6,021 nucleotides of DNA from an uncultured Clostridium sp. (GTDB taxonomy: Bacteria; Bacillota; Clostridia; TANB77; CAG-465), in the NCBI GenBank assembly GCA_900554875.1, contig USJA01000066.1:1-6021 (forward strand), in the 5' to 3' direction. The position numbers were made by a program, and so were the translations under genes. Shown here piece after piece: positions 5,752 to 6,021 of this stretch; positions within the stretch are counted from its first letter, which is position 1, and each line of letters starts with the position of its first letter. The notes under the pieces are model-generated. The model did not search any database, was not told the DNA's origin, and saw nothing but the letters and a program-made list of their open reading frames with translations.

Positions 5752-5779
5752 CATATATATGATATCATACTTTTGTTAA
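5752..5779 (-). promoter_or_regulatory. Tentative promoter of DUF4364
   Basis: On the - strand, TTAACA (5774-5779, five of six to consensus) lies 16 bp from TATATG (5752-5757, four of six). The -10 is weak and its exact position uncertain. The 12-bp palindrome TATGATATCATA (5758-5769) fills most of the spacer. Confidence 0.3.
5758..5769. repeat. 12-bp perfect palindrome in the DUF4364/cmk divergent gap
   Basis: TATGATATCATA is a perfect 12-bp palindrome in the 159-bp gap between the two divergent genes, close to the other inverted repeat at 5731-5749. Short A/T-rich palindromes arise by chance in DNA of this composition, so significance is unproven. Confidence 0.4.
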
Positions 5780-5869
5780 AAAATAAAGAGGATTAAGGCA
5801 ATTTATTTAATTTTATGTATACAAAATATGTCGAATTTAGTTGTTAAATATAAAGGTGGTTGATTTTTA

Positions 5870-6021
5870 ATGTGTAAACTTGCAAAAAAATGCATAATAG
5901 CAATTGATGGTGGATCTGGAGTTGGCAAAACAACAGTATCAAAAGCTTTAAGTAAGAAACTAGGAATTATATATATTGATACAGGAGCAATGTATAGGGC
6001 AACAGGCCTATATTTTTTAAA
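5870..6021 (+). CDS. cmk: Cytidylate kinase-like P-loop kinase, N-terminal part (3' end outside window)
   Basis: The first 50 codons are visible. After a short basic lead (MCKLAKK) comes a beta strand and P-loop, [13 protein letters not shown] (residues 10-22), then [21 protein letters not shown]. The DTGAMYRA motif at 37-44 is the strong mark of cytidylate kinase, which phosphorylates CMP and dCMP for nucleotide synthesis. The P-loop differs from the usual IDGPAGAGKST: the conserved proline is glycine and the final S-T is T-T. The start ATG has AAAGGTGG ten bases upstream, a slightly long spacer; no other in-frame start is possible nearby. No convincing promoter was found in the gap. A paralogue or related kinase is not excluded because the rest is missing. 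Confidence 0.8.
   Translation, partial: MCKLAKKCIIAIDGGSGVGKTTVSKALSKKLGIIYIDTGAMYRATGLYFL

Noticed and set aside
5815..5847. A 10-codon open frame (MYTKYVEFSC) in the gap before the cmk-like gene, as a possible leader peptide
   Set aside because: No ribosome-binding site at a usable distance, no hairpin pair behind it that would form an attenuator, and frames this short are common by chance.

Overview
The window is about 6 kb of very AT-rich DNA from a low-GC Firmicute, most likely a member of the Clostridia. Three things point there: strong GGAGG/AGGTG-type ribosome-binding sites, A/T-rich codon use throughout, and a gene set that includes families typical of Clostridia (DUF4363, DUF4364, a small YvlD/holin-like membrane protein and a divergent type of seryl-tRNA synthetase). 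I cannot name the genus. There are no RNA genes, insertion sequences, phage genes or CRISPR arrays, and base composition looks even throughout. The window reads as ordinary chromosome, not as an accessory island.

Layout from left to right. (1) The C-terminal part of a U32-family 'peptidase' runs in from the left edge and ends at 681 (+). (2) It converges, through a shared bidirectional terminator, on a small four-helix membrane protein (714-1082, -). (3) Divergent from that gene is a two-gene operon with a 4-bp overlap: a DUF421/YetF membrane protein (1161-1805, +) and a DUF4363 protein (1802-2182, +). A 23-bp inverted repeat sits in the 78-bp divergent gap. (4) The operon converges on dapA (2201-3079, -), and a bidirectional terminator overlaps the dapA stop codon. 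(5) Upstream of dapA comes a serS-ysxC operon (5027 to 3160, -) with a near-consensus sigma-A promoter, a 1-bp serS/ysxC overlap and its own terminator. (6) Further upstream is a DUF4364 gene (5183-5710, -), probably starting at TTG, with its own terminator. (7) Divergent from it, the first 50 codons of a cytidylate kinase-like gene (5870 onward, +) run off the right edge.

The recognisable genes are mostly housekeeping: tRNA-Ser charging (SerRS), ribosome assembly (YsxC GTPase), lysine/diaminopimelate synthesis (DapA), and dCMP/CMP phosphorylation (Cmk-like). The uncharacterised part is the membrane-protein cluster at 714-2182. DUF421 relatives in Bacillus (YetF, YdfS, 2Duf) have been connected with spore inner-membrane properties, but nothing here shows that this pair does the same.

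I did not find a clear new system. The points most worth a second look are the non-canonical SerRS, the cluster of unexplained palindromes in the regulatory gaps, the 10-bp tandem repeat upstream of dapA, and the DUF421-DUF4363 pair.
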